This document shows positions 46,915 through 57,196 of a stretch of DNA of 64,000 nucleotides, one piece after another; the first letter of the stretch is position 1; the number at the start of each line of letters is the position of its first letter. The stretch is taken from positions 3,486,395 through 3,550,394 of the forward strand of contig JADCRB010000069.1 of the NCBI GenBank assembly GCA_021464245.1. The letters run 5' to 3'. A program made the translations under genes and the position numbers. The notes under the pieces are model-generated. The model had not been told where the DNA came from and did no database searches. It saw only the letters and a program-made list of their open reading frames with translations. The stretch comes from Carallia brachiata. Lineage: Eukaryota > Streptophyta > Magnoliopsida > Malpighiales > Rhizophoraceae.

Positions 46915-47640
46915 AAAACAAGTTCAATTGACCTCTGACCAATCTTGCCAAGAGAAAGTGCAAGAAACTGCGTAAAAAGAGGAAAACAAAAAAAGAGAGA
47001 GCCAAGAATACCCTCTTAAGTCTCAACTAATTGGGCGTGGAAAGAAACTCAAAAAGGGTAATCGATCCTTGCCAAAGCAGGACGGACAAAATTAACCCCA
47101 ATTTAATGGACAGACCTTGAATTAAATTCAAGATTCGAGTTCTTTATCTCCGATCAGAAATAAAAAAGAAAATTCAAAAGAAGGAGGAGGAGGAGAAGGA
47201 GTTAAATTGGTTTCGATCCTCGCCGGAATGGTTTCGTCTGTCTAGAATTAAGAATCTATGTCGTCGGATTACAGAATAAAGAGGTGCCGGAGAGAGATTT
47301 GCCGGGGCAGCTTGAACAAAGCGCGAAAGCGATGGGGGCGTTTGGGGGGTTAGGGTTTGGAGCGGTAGAAGTTATCTTCTTCTCATTCTTGGATGGTAAA
47401 AGAGACGTTATGGCAGCAGCCGTCGCCATGACTTACTGTACTAAGCGGGCAGTATAGCCGTTGTAGGCTTTGTAGTGCAGTACTCCAAACCAAGGAAGGA
47501 GAAGCGCATTTACTTGAATACCCTCGCGAACTTTGTTGGATGAATTGTTTGCACTCGTGCAACAAATTCTTTTTTTGAAAGAAAAAATAAATAAATAAAT
47601 AACTTCTCATTATAGGAGGAGAGGGAACATAAAATCTAAA
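46915..47640 (-). repeat. 5'-exon/promoter-like module, copy 4
   Basis: Homologous to 3,600-4,330 and 43,930-44,640. It starts abruptly against the truncated RLK D. The first-exon-like part is at about 47,340-47,230, with GATCCTCGCC on the intron side. Confidence 0.5.
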
Positions 47641-47682
47641 ATTAAATTCTTCCTAGTTTGTCCTTGTTAATCGTATTTATGT

Positions 47683-48267
47683 TTTTTTTTATATATATAT
47701 TAGAAAGCTTATAGAAGCATATGCTGTATAAAAGTAATTTTTCTCTTCGTATAAATTTCATTCTTAAATTTCAAAATTTTTAAATTAAAGTCTAAACTCT
47801 AAAGAGTCTAAACTGTATTTTTTTTTTTTTATTTCTATCGGTAATAAAAAGTGAAAACAAGACTCGTCGATTTTTTTTTTTTTCGATGTAAAATATCTTT
47901 TATTTTAAAGCATGAGAATAGAATTGGGCCCAGTTGCTCAAACTTAAACAGCTCAATAAAACTGTTTAAGTTTAAACTGTTTAAGCATGTTTTTTTTTTT
48001 ATATATATATATTAGAAAGCTTATAGAAACATATGTATAAAAGTAATTTTTCTCCTCGTATAAATTTTATTCTTAAATTTGAAAACTTCTAAATTAAAGT
48101 CTAAACTCTAAAGAGTATAAATTGTATTTTTTTCATTTTCATTTCTATCGGTAATAAAAGGTGAAAACAAGACTCGTTGATTTTTTTTTTTCAATGTAAA
48201 ATATTTTTATTTTAAAGCATGGGAATAGGATTGGGCCCAGTTACTCAAACTTAAACAGTTCAATAAA
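47683..48267. repeat. Tandem duplication of about 307 bp
   Basis: 47,683-47,960 and 47,990-48,267 are near copies sharing ATTAGAAAGCTTATAGAA, AAGTCTAAACTCTAAAGAGT and GAAAACAAGACTCGT. The junction carries the doubled motif ACTGTTTAAG. Part of the 5'-exon module's upstream region. Confidence 0.75.
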
Positions 48268-48616
48268 ACCCAGCAGCCCAGTATTAATCCAATGTAGGCT
48301 TGATCTACGCCCATACAATTTTCTCCAACCACTAGGTCCAGGATTCGAATCTCAGACCTGTTATTCCCATGTTCTCCTCCCCTATCAGCTGTATTACAGT
48401 TCATTTAAGATTAAAAAAAAAAAAGAAAAAAAAAAGAAAGAGATAACAATCTACGAGTTTGTTTACACTCGTGCTTCATTTCATCGCCAGTCAAGCAAAA
48501 ATCAAAGACCATCGGGACTGACTTATGACTTGGGGCTCAGATTTAAAGTTTCAATACCAAACCTCATTCATAGACAAATCTTCTTGTCCTAACTCTGATA
48601 AATGAAGAAAAAAATC

Positions 48617-48800
48617 AGCGAGCGCTGGTGTAAGTGGTAGAGGTTCGTTATCGCTTAATTAGAGATCTTAAATTTGAGTCCTTAAAAATGCAGTCGCGTT
48701 AAATACTCACTGGCAGATCTTTGCCGCACTTCGGAGTCCTATCGAGTCGGTTCAGACTAGTCAACCCATTGGACTACTAGGCAGGTTTAAATTAAAAAAT
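48617..48800 (+). repeat. Possible degenerate tRNA-derived SINE
   Basis: TGGTGTAAGTGGTAGAGG resembles a polymerase III A-box region, and AAATTTGAGTCC about 35 bp further on resembles a B-box. It is followed by a ~110-bp body and an A-rich end near 48,792. The paralogous locus near 45,220 lacks it. No clear target duplication was found. Confidence 0.35.
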
Positions 48801-49029
48801 AAATAAATAAAGAAAAAAAAATAAAGCAATTTGATCATTTTTCAGTGTGTTTTGGCACAATTATTCTTGACAGCGGTATTGTTGGGAGAAGATATTGGTG
48901 GATTGCATCTTTCATTTGGCCGAATACAAGAAAAAAAAGGGGAAAACAAGGTTATTTATTTATTATCAATTTATTAATTATAATATAATATGATATAGAG
49001 ACGAGAGAGCTTGAGAATTTACCCGGTCG

Positions 49030-49331
49030 GTTGATCGTTGGACCTTCGTGGCCTCTATTCATCCATGATCGTACGGCGCACGCATGTCATGGTCTCCCAC
49101 ACAAGCGTAATAGCGGCCGGTATTTGTTGGACCAATTTCAAAACTCTGCCTGCGAAAAAATGCATCCGGAAAAAGGGGAAATGAAATCGATAGATTACCC
49201 ATTAGACGTGAGAAAAAATCCTACAGGGAGGACTTTGAAATTCAGTTGATTAAATCGAAATTGAGTGGTATTTATTAAGAACTCTTTTATTATAAAATTA
49301 TTTAAAAACTTCATTTTAATGAAACTTATTA
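49030..49331 (-). repeat. RLK 3'-flank module, copy 4 (split by the gag-only element)
   Basis: Matches the other modules up to GAAACTTATTATACAT. The remainder of the module resumes at 52,128, after the retroelement. It belongs to RLK E. Confidence 0.7.
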
Positions 49332-49336
49332 TACAT

Positions 49337-49694
49337 TGAAGATCAACACAAGTGTGGAATATTCTAGAAATAAAGATAAGTCTAGAAAGGAGAAGAAGCT
49401 TATAGAAAAATGCCTAGTTCCCATCAATTGTCCATTTCTAGAAGCTTTTACAATGTTCACCAACCATGAAGTTTCTTGAAGCTTCATCTTCCTTAGCTAT
49501 CTAGAATGTTCCTAGCCAATCTATAAATAGGTGATGAATGTTGTTGTGTTGTGTGTGTGACAAAAGTGAGAATTGAGTAAGCCATGTGTGAGTTGTCATG
49601 AGAGAGAGGGAGGTAAGTGAGAAGTAATATTTGTATGTATTTGAGAGAAGGAATAAGGAAATAATTGAGTGGTTTTATCCCTCTCAACTCAACA
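49337..49694 (+). repeat. 5' LTR of gag-only element
   Basis: 358 bp, TGAAGATCAA...CTCAACA, with TATA-like CTATAAATAG at 49,521-49,530. The 3' copy (51,770-52,127) begins TA instead of TG. Confidence 0.9.
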
Positions 49695-49697
49695 ATT

Positions 49698-49709
49698 TGG
49701 TATCAGAGC
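49698..49709 (+). other. Primer-binding site, gag-only element
   Basis: TGGTATCAGAGC, complementary to initiator-Met tRNA, three bases after the 5' LTR. Confidence 0.9.
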
Positions 49710-49838
49710 TTGCGGTCTGGGACCGTGATTTTTGTGCTACCGATCTGGGATCGGATTCATCGAAGAGTTCGTGAAGAAACTCTGTCCACACGCAGTCTGG
49801 GACTGTGAGAAATTTTTGGTCTATGACCAAATAAAATA

Positions 49839-51769
49839 ATGGATGCAATTAATGTGGGGGTTATCAAAAGGCTTAACAGCCAAAATTATGGCGTGTGGAG
49901 AACATGTATGGAGTCATACCTCCAAGGCCAGGACCTTTGGGAGATTGTTAGTGGCAGCGACACCACAACACCAGATGACGCCACGGCATTGAAGAAATGA
50001 AATATAAAGGCTGGAAAAGCGATGTTCGCCATTAAGACAACGATAGATGAAGATATTTTGGAGCACGTCAGGTACGCTAAATCTCCTAAAGAAGCTTGGG
50101 ACAATCTAGCTTCGCGGTTTGCTAAAAAAAATGATATGCGACTTCAATTATTAGAGAATGAGCTAATGTCTACAACTCAGCGTGAAATGACTATAAGTCA
50201 ATATTTTACAAAAATTAAATCAATTTGCCGTGAAATTTCGGAACTGGATTCTGAGTCTAAAATTAGCGAAGCTAGAATGAGAAGAATTATTATTCATGGT
50301 TTGCGGCCAGAATATAGAGGACTTATTGCTGCAATTCAAGGTTGGCCCATTCAACCTTCAATAGAAGAGTTAGAAAATTTACTCGTAAGCCAAGAGACTT
50401 TGACAAAACAAATGGCCGGAGTGCCAGCAAAGGAAGAAGATGAGGCTCTCTATGCTGGCCAAAGAAAATGGTGTTACAAAGCCAACAAGTTTGCGAAATT
50501 AAAGAATGACGAGGAAGAGGAGTCAAAGCGGCCACAAGATAGGAATATCCAATTAGGGGGAGTTCCTCAGGATCGAAATCAAGGTTGGCGATGGAATGAA
50601 GGTCCAAGGAGGCCGAACATTGAATGCTACAACTGCGGAAGGAGAGGACATTATGCAAGAGAGTGTTGGTTCAAAGAGCAGACTGTGCAAGGGAATATTG
50701 CAACATCTAACAAAGATCGAGATGCATGTTGCAGTGAAGATGAGTGGGACGTAGAAGCATTGTTTGCGGTAAAAGAAATAGCTAGAGACACTTCAAATAG
50801 TGGAAGTGAGAGTTGCCACCAAGAAGAAGTTGCCTTCAATGCTACAACAGTTGATGAAGTTAAGGATAGTCTTCTTGTGGATAGCGAGTTTCGTGATGAA
50901 GTTAATGGACAAGGTAAAGGATGTGGCGAGTCCAATGAAATTGAATATAAGCTTGAACTAAACAAGTTGAAGGTGGAGATGAAAATGCTGAAAGCCACGT
51001 TGCAAGGTATTGTAAGGCAGACTCAGATAAGATTAAAAAATTAACGAACGACGAAAATAATTATTTGAAAGCTGTGTGATTGAGGATTTGAAGAAAAATT
51101 CTGTTGAAAGAAAGGCGTATGCTCTTTGGAAGGAGAGTAATGCACTTCAGAGAGAGCAAGTTAAAATAGGTGATCAACAGCATACGACGAAGCAAAAAAT
51201 CAATGAAAATGGGCTGAAGAAGAAGCTTCTCAAAGATAGTCAAGGATGCAAGACTGACGCTCCTAATGACGAAGCTCAAGTGCAGTATCCTAGAACATTA
51301 CTTGATGAAGGTCAGTTCGAGTCAAGACGAGAATATATAGGCAAAAAAATTGGGGTACTGTTTCAACTGCGGTAGATATGGACATTGGGCTCGAGATTGC
51401 GAAGTTGGAAATAAAATGGATATTTTTAAGAAACGAACATTTGGTCAAAGTCATTCTCGATCACTAGTAAGATCACACTCTCCTTGGCGTGGTAGAAGCG
51501 AAAGTCGAAGCCCAAGTTATTACAAGCATCGTAGTTACAGTTGGTCAAGACCTTCGCGTCCAATAAGAGAGCGAAACATGGAAAATAAAGTTATATCGTT
51601 CAATCCGGAGCGAAAGAACATGTTACAATTGAAGGATAAGAAGCGCAGCTCTAGTCCTCTGAATAACCAAGAAGAGAAACTTGTGTTGAGGAGGAGAATT
51701 GAAGATCAACACAAGTTTCTAGAAAACTCTGGAATGACAAGAAGAGCGACTTGTGTTGAGGGGGAGAAT
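49839..51769 (+). pseudogene. gag: Extended Gag with two CCHC knuckles and an RS-rich tail, broken
   Basis: The ATG at 49,839 opens a copia Gag (NYGVWRTCMESYLQGQDLWE). A TGA at about 49,998 sits where the family has a tryptophan. The frame then continues 50,022-51,044 with the UBN2-type core, the knuckle CYNCGRRGHYAREC and an acidic then coiled-coil-like stretch. After frame changes near 51,010 and 51,350, with a TGA near 51,078, it resumes with a second knuckle CFNCGRYGHWARDC. An arginine/serine-rich segment (SHSRSLVRSHSPWRGRSESR, then SYSWSRPSRP) ends near 51,770. The second knuckle plus RS tail resembles plant RS2Z-type splicing factors. Whether that is capture of a host exon or convergence is unresolved. 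Confidence 0.7.
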
Positions 51770-51785
51770 TAAAGATCAACACAAG
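51680..51785 (+). other. Duplicated polypurine tract within a 10-bp stem hairpin
   Basis: CTTGTGTTGA and TCAACACAAG form perfect inverted arms 16 nt apart, enclosing GAGGAGGAGAATTGAAGA-type or GGGGGAGAATTAAAGA polypurine. The unit occurs at 51,680-51,715 and again at 51,750-51,785. The second is the functional polypurine-tract/LTR border. The first copy is followed by TGAAGATCAACACAAG, identical to the true 5' LTR start. Confidence 0.75.
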
Positions 51786-52127
51786 TGTGGAATATTCTAG
51801 AAATAAAGATAAGTCTAGAAAGGAGAAGAAGCTTATAGAAAAATGCCTAATTCCCATCAATTGTCCATTTCTAGAAGCTTTTACAATGTTCACCAACCAT
51901 GAAGTTTCTTGAAGCTTCATCTTCCTTAGCTATCTAGAATGTTCCTAGCCAATCTATAAATAGGTGATGAATGTTGTTGTGTTGTGTGTGTGACAAAAGT
52001 GAGAATTGAGTAAGCCATGTGTGAGTTGTCATGAGAGAGAGGGAGGTAAGTGAGAAGTAATATTTGTATGTATTTGAGAGAAGGAATAAGGAAATAATTG
52101 AGTGGTTTTATCCCTCTCAACTCAACA
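51770..52127 (+). repeat. 3' LTR of gag-only element
   Basis: 358 bp, differing from the 5' LTR at two positions by eye (TG to TA at the start, and G to A in ATGCCTAGTTCCC). Confidence 0.9.
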
Positions 52128-52213
52128 TACATTACATATTTGTACATGTCCAGAATAAAAAAAAAGTAGAGTGAGATTCTCTCCATCAAATGTGATCTGC
52201 ATCTTTTTTCTTC

Positions 52214-55127
52214 CTAGTTTTGGTCCACCGTATATATTTCTTGATTCTTCAGATGCCGCAGTGATATTGCGTGCAGAGAAACAGGCAGTCGCGGCCTGCG
52301 AACAAGAAGTTCCCGACAGACACTTTGCATTGTTGGACGCAATTTTGGGTTGGAACGGACGCAAGCAAAAGCCAGAGTGACTACGAGAACAACGTTCTGA
52401 TCAACCAGATGATTGTGGGGCGGCGAGAGACGTGGATCTAGTACATCTTTTAACATTATATCTTGATCCCCTGGTTGTATCAATGATGAAAGCAGTTCTC
52501 CGAGTTGTCTTCCCATCATAGTTTCTAGTGCCACGACCCCAAAGCTATAAACGTCGCATTTTTCGTTCATAGCCACGGTGTATGTAAGCTCTGGATTCAG
52601 GGAAATTAATTAAAGAAAACCCCATCAGTAAAACCATATTGCTATGCTTTGTTACATAAACAGTCCGAAAGAGCATTGATTTGATTCAATGTTGTTAATT
52701 TCGAAGTTTGCAATTTAAAGGCATTAGAAGTTTAATTAGTATCCTCAAGACAAAAAGCTAACCTGGAGCAATATAACCATAAGTGCCGGCAAGCACGGTT
52801 TGATTGGATGAATCTGGATAAAGAAATCTAGCAGTGCCAAAGTCGGATACAAAAGCCTCCAACTCGGAGTTTAAGAGAATGTTACTGCTTGAAATGTCCC
52901 TGTGAAGAATTGGCGGCCTGCAGTCATGATGCAAGTAAGATAAAGCAGAAGCCATGCCTTCGATGATGCTGACCCTTTTGGTCCAATTCAATTCCACAGC
53001 TAGAACATCATTTCTTAAAGCACAAAGCAAGCTTCCCCTTTCCATGTACTGATAAATCAGAAACATATAACGTTTGTGTAAGCAGAATCCATGAAGTCTC
53101 ACGATGTTCCTATGACGGATTTCTGTCAGCATTTTGGCCTCATTCCTGAAATACTTGACAAAAACAGGCTCCTCTGCTTCTAATCGGTGGAGTTTCTTCA
53201 CAGCAACTACTTTGCGGGTTGGAAGTTGTGCCTTATAGACACTGCCATAACCACCAGTCCCAATACAATACTTGATGTCAAAATCCTCGGTTGCTTTTAT
53301 AATGTCTTCAAACGCAATTTTGCCATCAAAGTGCCATACGGAGAATAAGTCCCCATTCTTCATTGTTTGTGCCTCTTGTTGAGACTTCTTTTTCTTGCGA
53401 AGGCAGCAGAAAAGGTATATGCTGCCAAGAATCATCAAGGGTGCAAGTAACGAGAAAATATGAGGGTATATTTTTGGGGCTATCGAAGGAGTGCTTGGTG
53501 GGGTTTGAGAGCAACTGACACCAAGTTCCTGAATGAATAAATCCTTGTTGCCCCCAAAGCTATCCAATGAAAAGGACCTTAAGGTACACGGAATGTGACC
53601 TTCCAAATAATTATTAGTAAAATCAATTTGAACAAATATAGTAGAAGTATTGGGGATGGTGCCAGTTAGATAATTATCGCTTAGGTCCAGGTATCTTAGT
53701 GTCCAATTCCCCAAAGTCATAACTTCAGAAGGAATGGAACCGCTCAAATTGTTTCCCGAGAGGTCTAAGTGCAAAAGATTGGGGAGCTTACCTATTTCAA
53801 TGGGAATTTTGCCGGAAATTCTGTTATGGGAAATGTCAAAATAACTCAGTATAGTTAAGTTTCCAACCGCTCCTGGTATGGCACCTTCTAAAAAATTTGA
53901 ACGGAGCGAAAGACTGGTCAAATTGGTCAATCGGCCTATAGACAAAGGAATTAGGCCCGTCAGCTCATTATAATTGAGATTCAAAACAGCCAAGGCCTGC
54001 AGGTTCCCCAAAAGTGATGGAACAGAACCGGTAATCTGATTCGATGCAAGGTCTAATGTACCCAAATTGGTAGCATGGAAGAGAGATAATGGAATTGGGC
54101 CTGTGAGCTTGTTATTACAAAGAATCAAATCTTTCAAAGTTTTCAAACATCCTAACTTTGATGGGATATTACCAGATAACGAGTTATTCGTAAGGTCTAA
54201 GCGAATTAACTGCCGCAGATTTTCCAATGATAGAGGAATCGGACCTATGAGGTAGTTAAAACTGATGTCTAAAATAACAAGATTTTTGAGATTTCCTAGC
54301 GTATAAGGGATAGTACCATTGAGAAAATTAGAACTCAGGATTCCAATTTCAGAAGGAATGGCTCCACTGAATTTATTGGAGCTCATGAACATATAAGTAA
54401 GGTTTTTGAGATTTCCTAGTGTACGAGGGATGATGTCACCGAAAAAATTAGAATTCAGGTACAACTTCACAAGACTTGTCATGTTACCGATTTCAGAAGG
54501 AATAGCACCTGTAAATTCATTGATTTGTATAAGCAGATGAGTAAGATTGGTAAAAAGAGCAAGATACGGTAGAATTGTTCCGTTGAGATAGTTCCCAGAA
54601 ACATCAAGTAACTGCAAATGAGAGAGGTTTGTAAGAGAAAGTGGAAGCTCACCTGTCAAATAGTTAAAGGACAAGTCAAGGAACTCCAGTTTTGTAAGCG
54701 CTCTAATCTGATGCGGGATTTCTCCAGATATTTCATGGCCCCATAAATCAAGAAGAAACAAGTTTGGAATGCAAGAAAAATTCATTATCTGAAACTTAGA
54801 TCGCACCGGTGCGATGATCTTGTAAGGACGTGGATTTATCTGCGTGATACTTCCTACATTGTTGCAAGTTATGCCCGGCCACCGGCAATGGCTTCTCGTG
54901 TCGTTAACATGGTCATAAGTGCTACTGTTGCTGTTAAGAAACTGTTCAACCCAAAGGCTCCACCACCCACTATCGAGCACAGCCTGTGTTTCTTGACTTA
55001 GCAACGATGATTCAAATGCAGTAGCTGACAAAATTGGCACGCCCAGATTAGGATTAATAACCACACAAGTACAAATGAAGGTAGTCCAAGCTACAATCTT
55101 AATTGGAGTAGTGATGGAGAGTGCCAT
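52214..55127 (-). CDS. RLK copy E: intact MIK2-like LRR receptor kinase, 913 aa
   Basis: CDS is complement(52,214-52,590 joined to 52,763-55,127) with a 172-bp intron, CAG|GTTAGC donor and CCAG acceptor. The joined length of 2,742 bp divides by three with no internal stop. Domains: signal peptide about 1-30, LRRNT with [13 protein letters not shown] about 80-92, about 16 LRRs from 119 to 515, membrane helix about 553-575 followed by RKKKK, and kinase about 622-890. Kinase motifs are [15 protein letters not shown] lysine about 644, HRD about 742 (RD type), DFG about 762, APE across the splice. Related MIK2-type receptors sit in the plasma membrane and sense secreted peptides; the ligand here is unknown. 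One LRR ([13 protein letters not shown]) lacks about 12 residues. The protein is shorter than MIK2. It is the only intact copy in the window. Confidence 0.9.
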
Positions 55128-56960
55128 AATGGGTTCTGCAGTTATAAGCTTATTATTAGGTTGAGCTTGGATTAAAGCAAGTTGATTGCTGTCGCGCCTC
55201 AATAAATATGGGCACTACTAGCATTGGGCTATTGGTCTTCCAGTCAATGAGTCAACCCATGTGACCTTGCCTATGACATTTTGCAAATTCCAGTCATATA
55301 TTAACTCTATGGCTGCAGTTACATGGCTACATCAAAAATATACGTGGAATTTGACATATTGCAATTTAAAATTTTTTTCTGCAATCAAATATATATATTT
55401 TTTACAACAATGAATAAAAAAGAATTTTTGTCTATTTTTTTGTTGCAGAAAAAAAAATATCCCGTTGCAAAAAAAAAAGTCAATTACAATGTATTTAACA
55501 CTACGTATATCTTTCATGTAGCTATGTAATCTTTTTTCCTAACTCTGTAATGTCTTCCATGTTGATGAAAGTGGACCCGAGGAATTGCTATACAATGGTT
55601 GTTTTTCCAATTCTGCTTGGACAGCAATTATGAATAAATTTCCTGGATGCTTCCGGGTTCATCGCCAGGAGACAGTACATACATGTGAAAAATACAAGTG
55701 AAAATGAGGGAAACCCCCTTTAGACTAGTGTATGGTAGGATATAAAATCGAAGACGTGGACAACTTTTCGTCCTTAACCCAAGCACAGGTACTAAATCCA
55801 AACGCTTGTGGGCACGCGATTAAATCCACCAGAAAACCTTTGGAGGCACATGGTAAGAATACGATAGATACATAGTGAAATTGCAGAATAAAAATGTATT
55901 AAATTAAAAAAAATATATAAATCATTAAATTAATTATGTGTCTCACTAAACACATTTACGTTATTTTATTTTCAAGCCAAATCCGGCAACAGAATCTTAA
56001 CGGATCTGTCAAGTCCCACGACCAAGCCCCGCCGTTAGGGTCGTTGAATGTGCAACGTGTCGACAACGTTTAACCATTCTATTGTAGTCCGTCCGCGACA
56101 CTCTAATGGTCTCAATTGATTTCATTCGATGCTCTTGCATGATATATAATGATGGAAACCGCGTTTAGACTAGTAGTGGGATATATAATCGGAGATTTGC
56201 GACTTTTTGGCCTTGATCCAAGAACAGGTAGTAAATGCTTGTGGGTCTTGCGTTGGAGTCCAAGTCTTGGCAACGTTGTTGTAAGAGGACCTGTCAAAGA
56301 TCCATGACCAATCCCCACGCCTGGGTCATTGAATGTGCACTAGCTATTTAGAGCAACCTTCATGGTCTAAATAATCAATGCTCTTGCAAGAGTTTCTCCG
56401 TGTAAAGAACGGCATCATTTCTTAAGATGTTTGATGGAAACCTACAACCGAGGACAGTCATTTCCCAGATTATTACTGCCTGCTCCGTTGAAGCAAATGT
56501 GGTAAAGGAGTAAATTTGCCCACAAAACTTGGAGCTATCTATTTGGTGTTTGATGTAATTGTTTACCTTTTTGTAAGTCTAACAGACGCCCGATTTGTTA
56601 ATTTGACTCTCTTAAAAGGGATTCCAATTGGATTGGGATGGAATTTTTCTTTTTTTCTTTTTTTTTTTTAAAAAAAAAAACGAAGCATCACAGTTATTTC
56701 TTTGAAGGAAGTGGAAGCCACAAACACGGGCGCTGATAGAGTAAGAAGAATCAGAAGATTGGGATGGATCTTTCCAGTTAATGAAATATTGAAATATAAA
56801 AGGACTGGCTGGATTAGTAATGACTAATTAATGAGAGCAGAAGAATTATCAAACCTGTGGCTTGAACCATCCTGCATCAACTCTCAGAAGGCAAGCCAAA
56901 CCTGCGACATCAAACGTCAAACTGGTCAAACAAAGCTCACAATGTAATAAATATATATAG
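55128..56960 (-). promoter_or_regulatory. RLK upstream module, copy 4, plus duplicated spacer
   Basis: Collinear with 25,263-26,400 up to about 56,140. There the sequence jumps to one matching 10,270-10,930 (GGAAACCGCGTTTAGACTAG occurs at both 55,709 and 56,155 in variant form). It therefore holds two partial promoter modules in tandem. It is presumably the promoter of the intact RLK E. No gene is seen. Confidence 0.45.
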
Positions 56961-56974
56961 CGTAACCAAGTTTG

Positions 56975-57161
56975 TAAAGGATAACATTGGGTTTGGAATT
57001 TAAAATCAAATTCAGATGCAATCTGTTACCAACAGCTTTTATCTTTTTATCTCTTCTATATTTGAAAGTAGCACAATTGCTATACACATACATCTCTTGT
57101 ATTATATATTATCCAACAATCAATGAAAAACAAAAAGCAAAATTCCAACAATTTATCTTTA
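56975..57161 (+). repeat. 5' LTR of the RE1/Ale-like element
   Basis: 187 bp, TAAAGGATAACATTGGG...ATCTTTA, with a TATTATATATTATCC stretch near 57,098-57,113 as possible TATA. Confidence 0.9.
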
Positions 57162-57173
57162 TGGTATCAGAGC
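57162..57173 (+). other. Primer-binding site, RE1/Ale-like element
   Basis: TGGTATCAGAGC directly abuts the LTR end; complementary to initiator-Met tRNA. Confidence 0.9.
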
Positions 57174-57196
57174 TTTCTCGCTTAACAGCTTCTTCA

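Larger units (their letters stand above)
49337..52127 (+). mobile_element. Young non-autonomous gag-only copia-type retroelement
   Basis: A complete 2,791-bp element. It has two 358-bp LTRs, target duplication TACAT (49,332-49,336 and 52,128-52,132), a primer-binding site at 49,698, and a polypurine tract before the 3' LTR. By eye the LTRs differ at two positions of 358, both G in the 5' copy and A in the 3' copy. The body codes only for Gag-like sequence. No protease, integrase, reverse transcriptase or RNase H motif is present, so it depends on another copia element. It sits about 80 bp beyond the stop codon of RLK E, in opposite orientation. Confidence 0.9.

Noticed and set aside
47683..48267. 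Considered as a pair of LTRs around a tiny element
   Set aside because: The copies are almost adjacent, with no TG/CA ends, PBS or target duplication. A simple tandem duplication explains them.
51350..51772. Annotating the RS-rich stretch as a stand-alone host splicing-factor gene
   Set aside because: It lies wholly between the LTRs of the gag-only element, continues the Gag reading direction and overlaps the PPT. At most it is a captured fragment.
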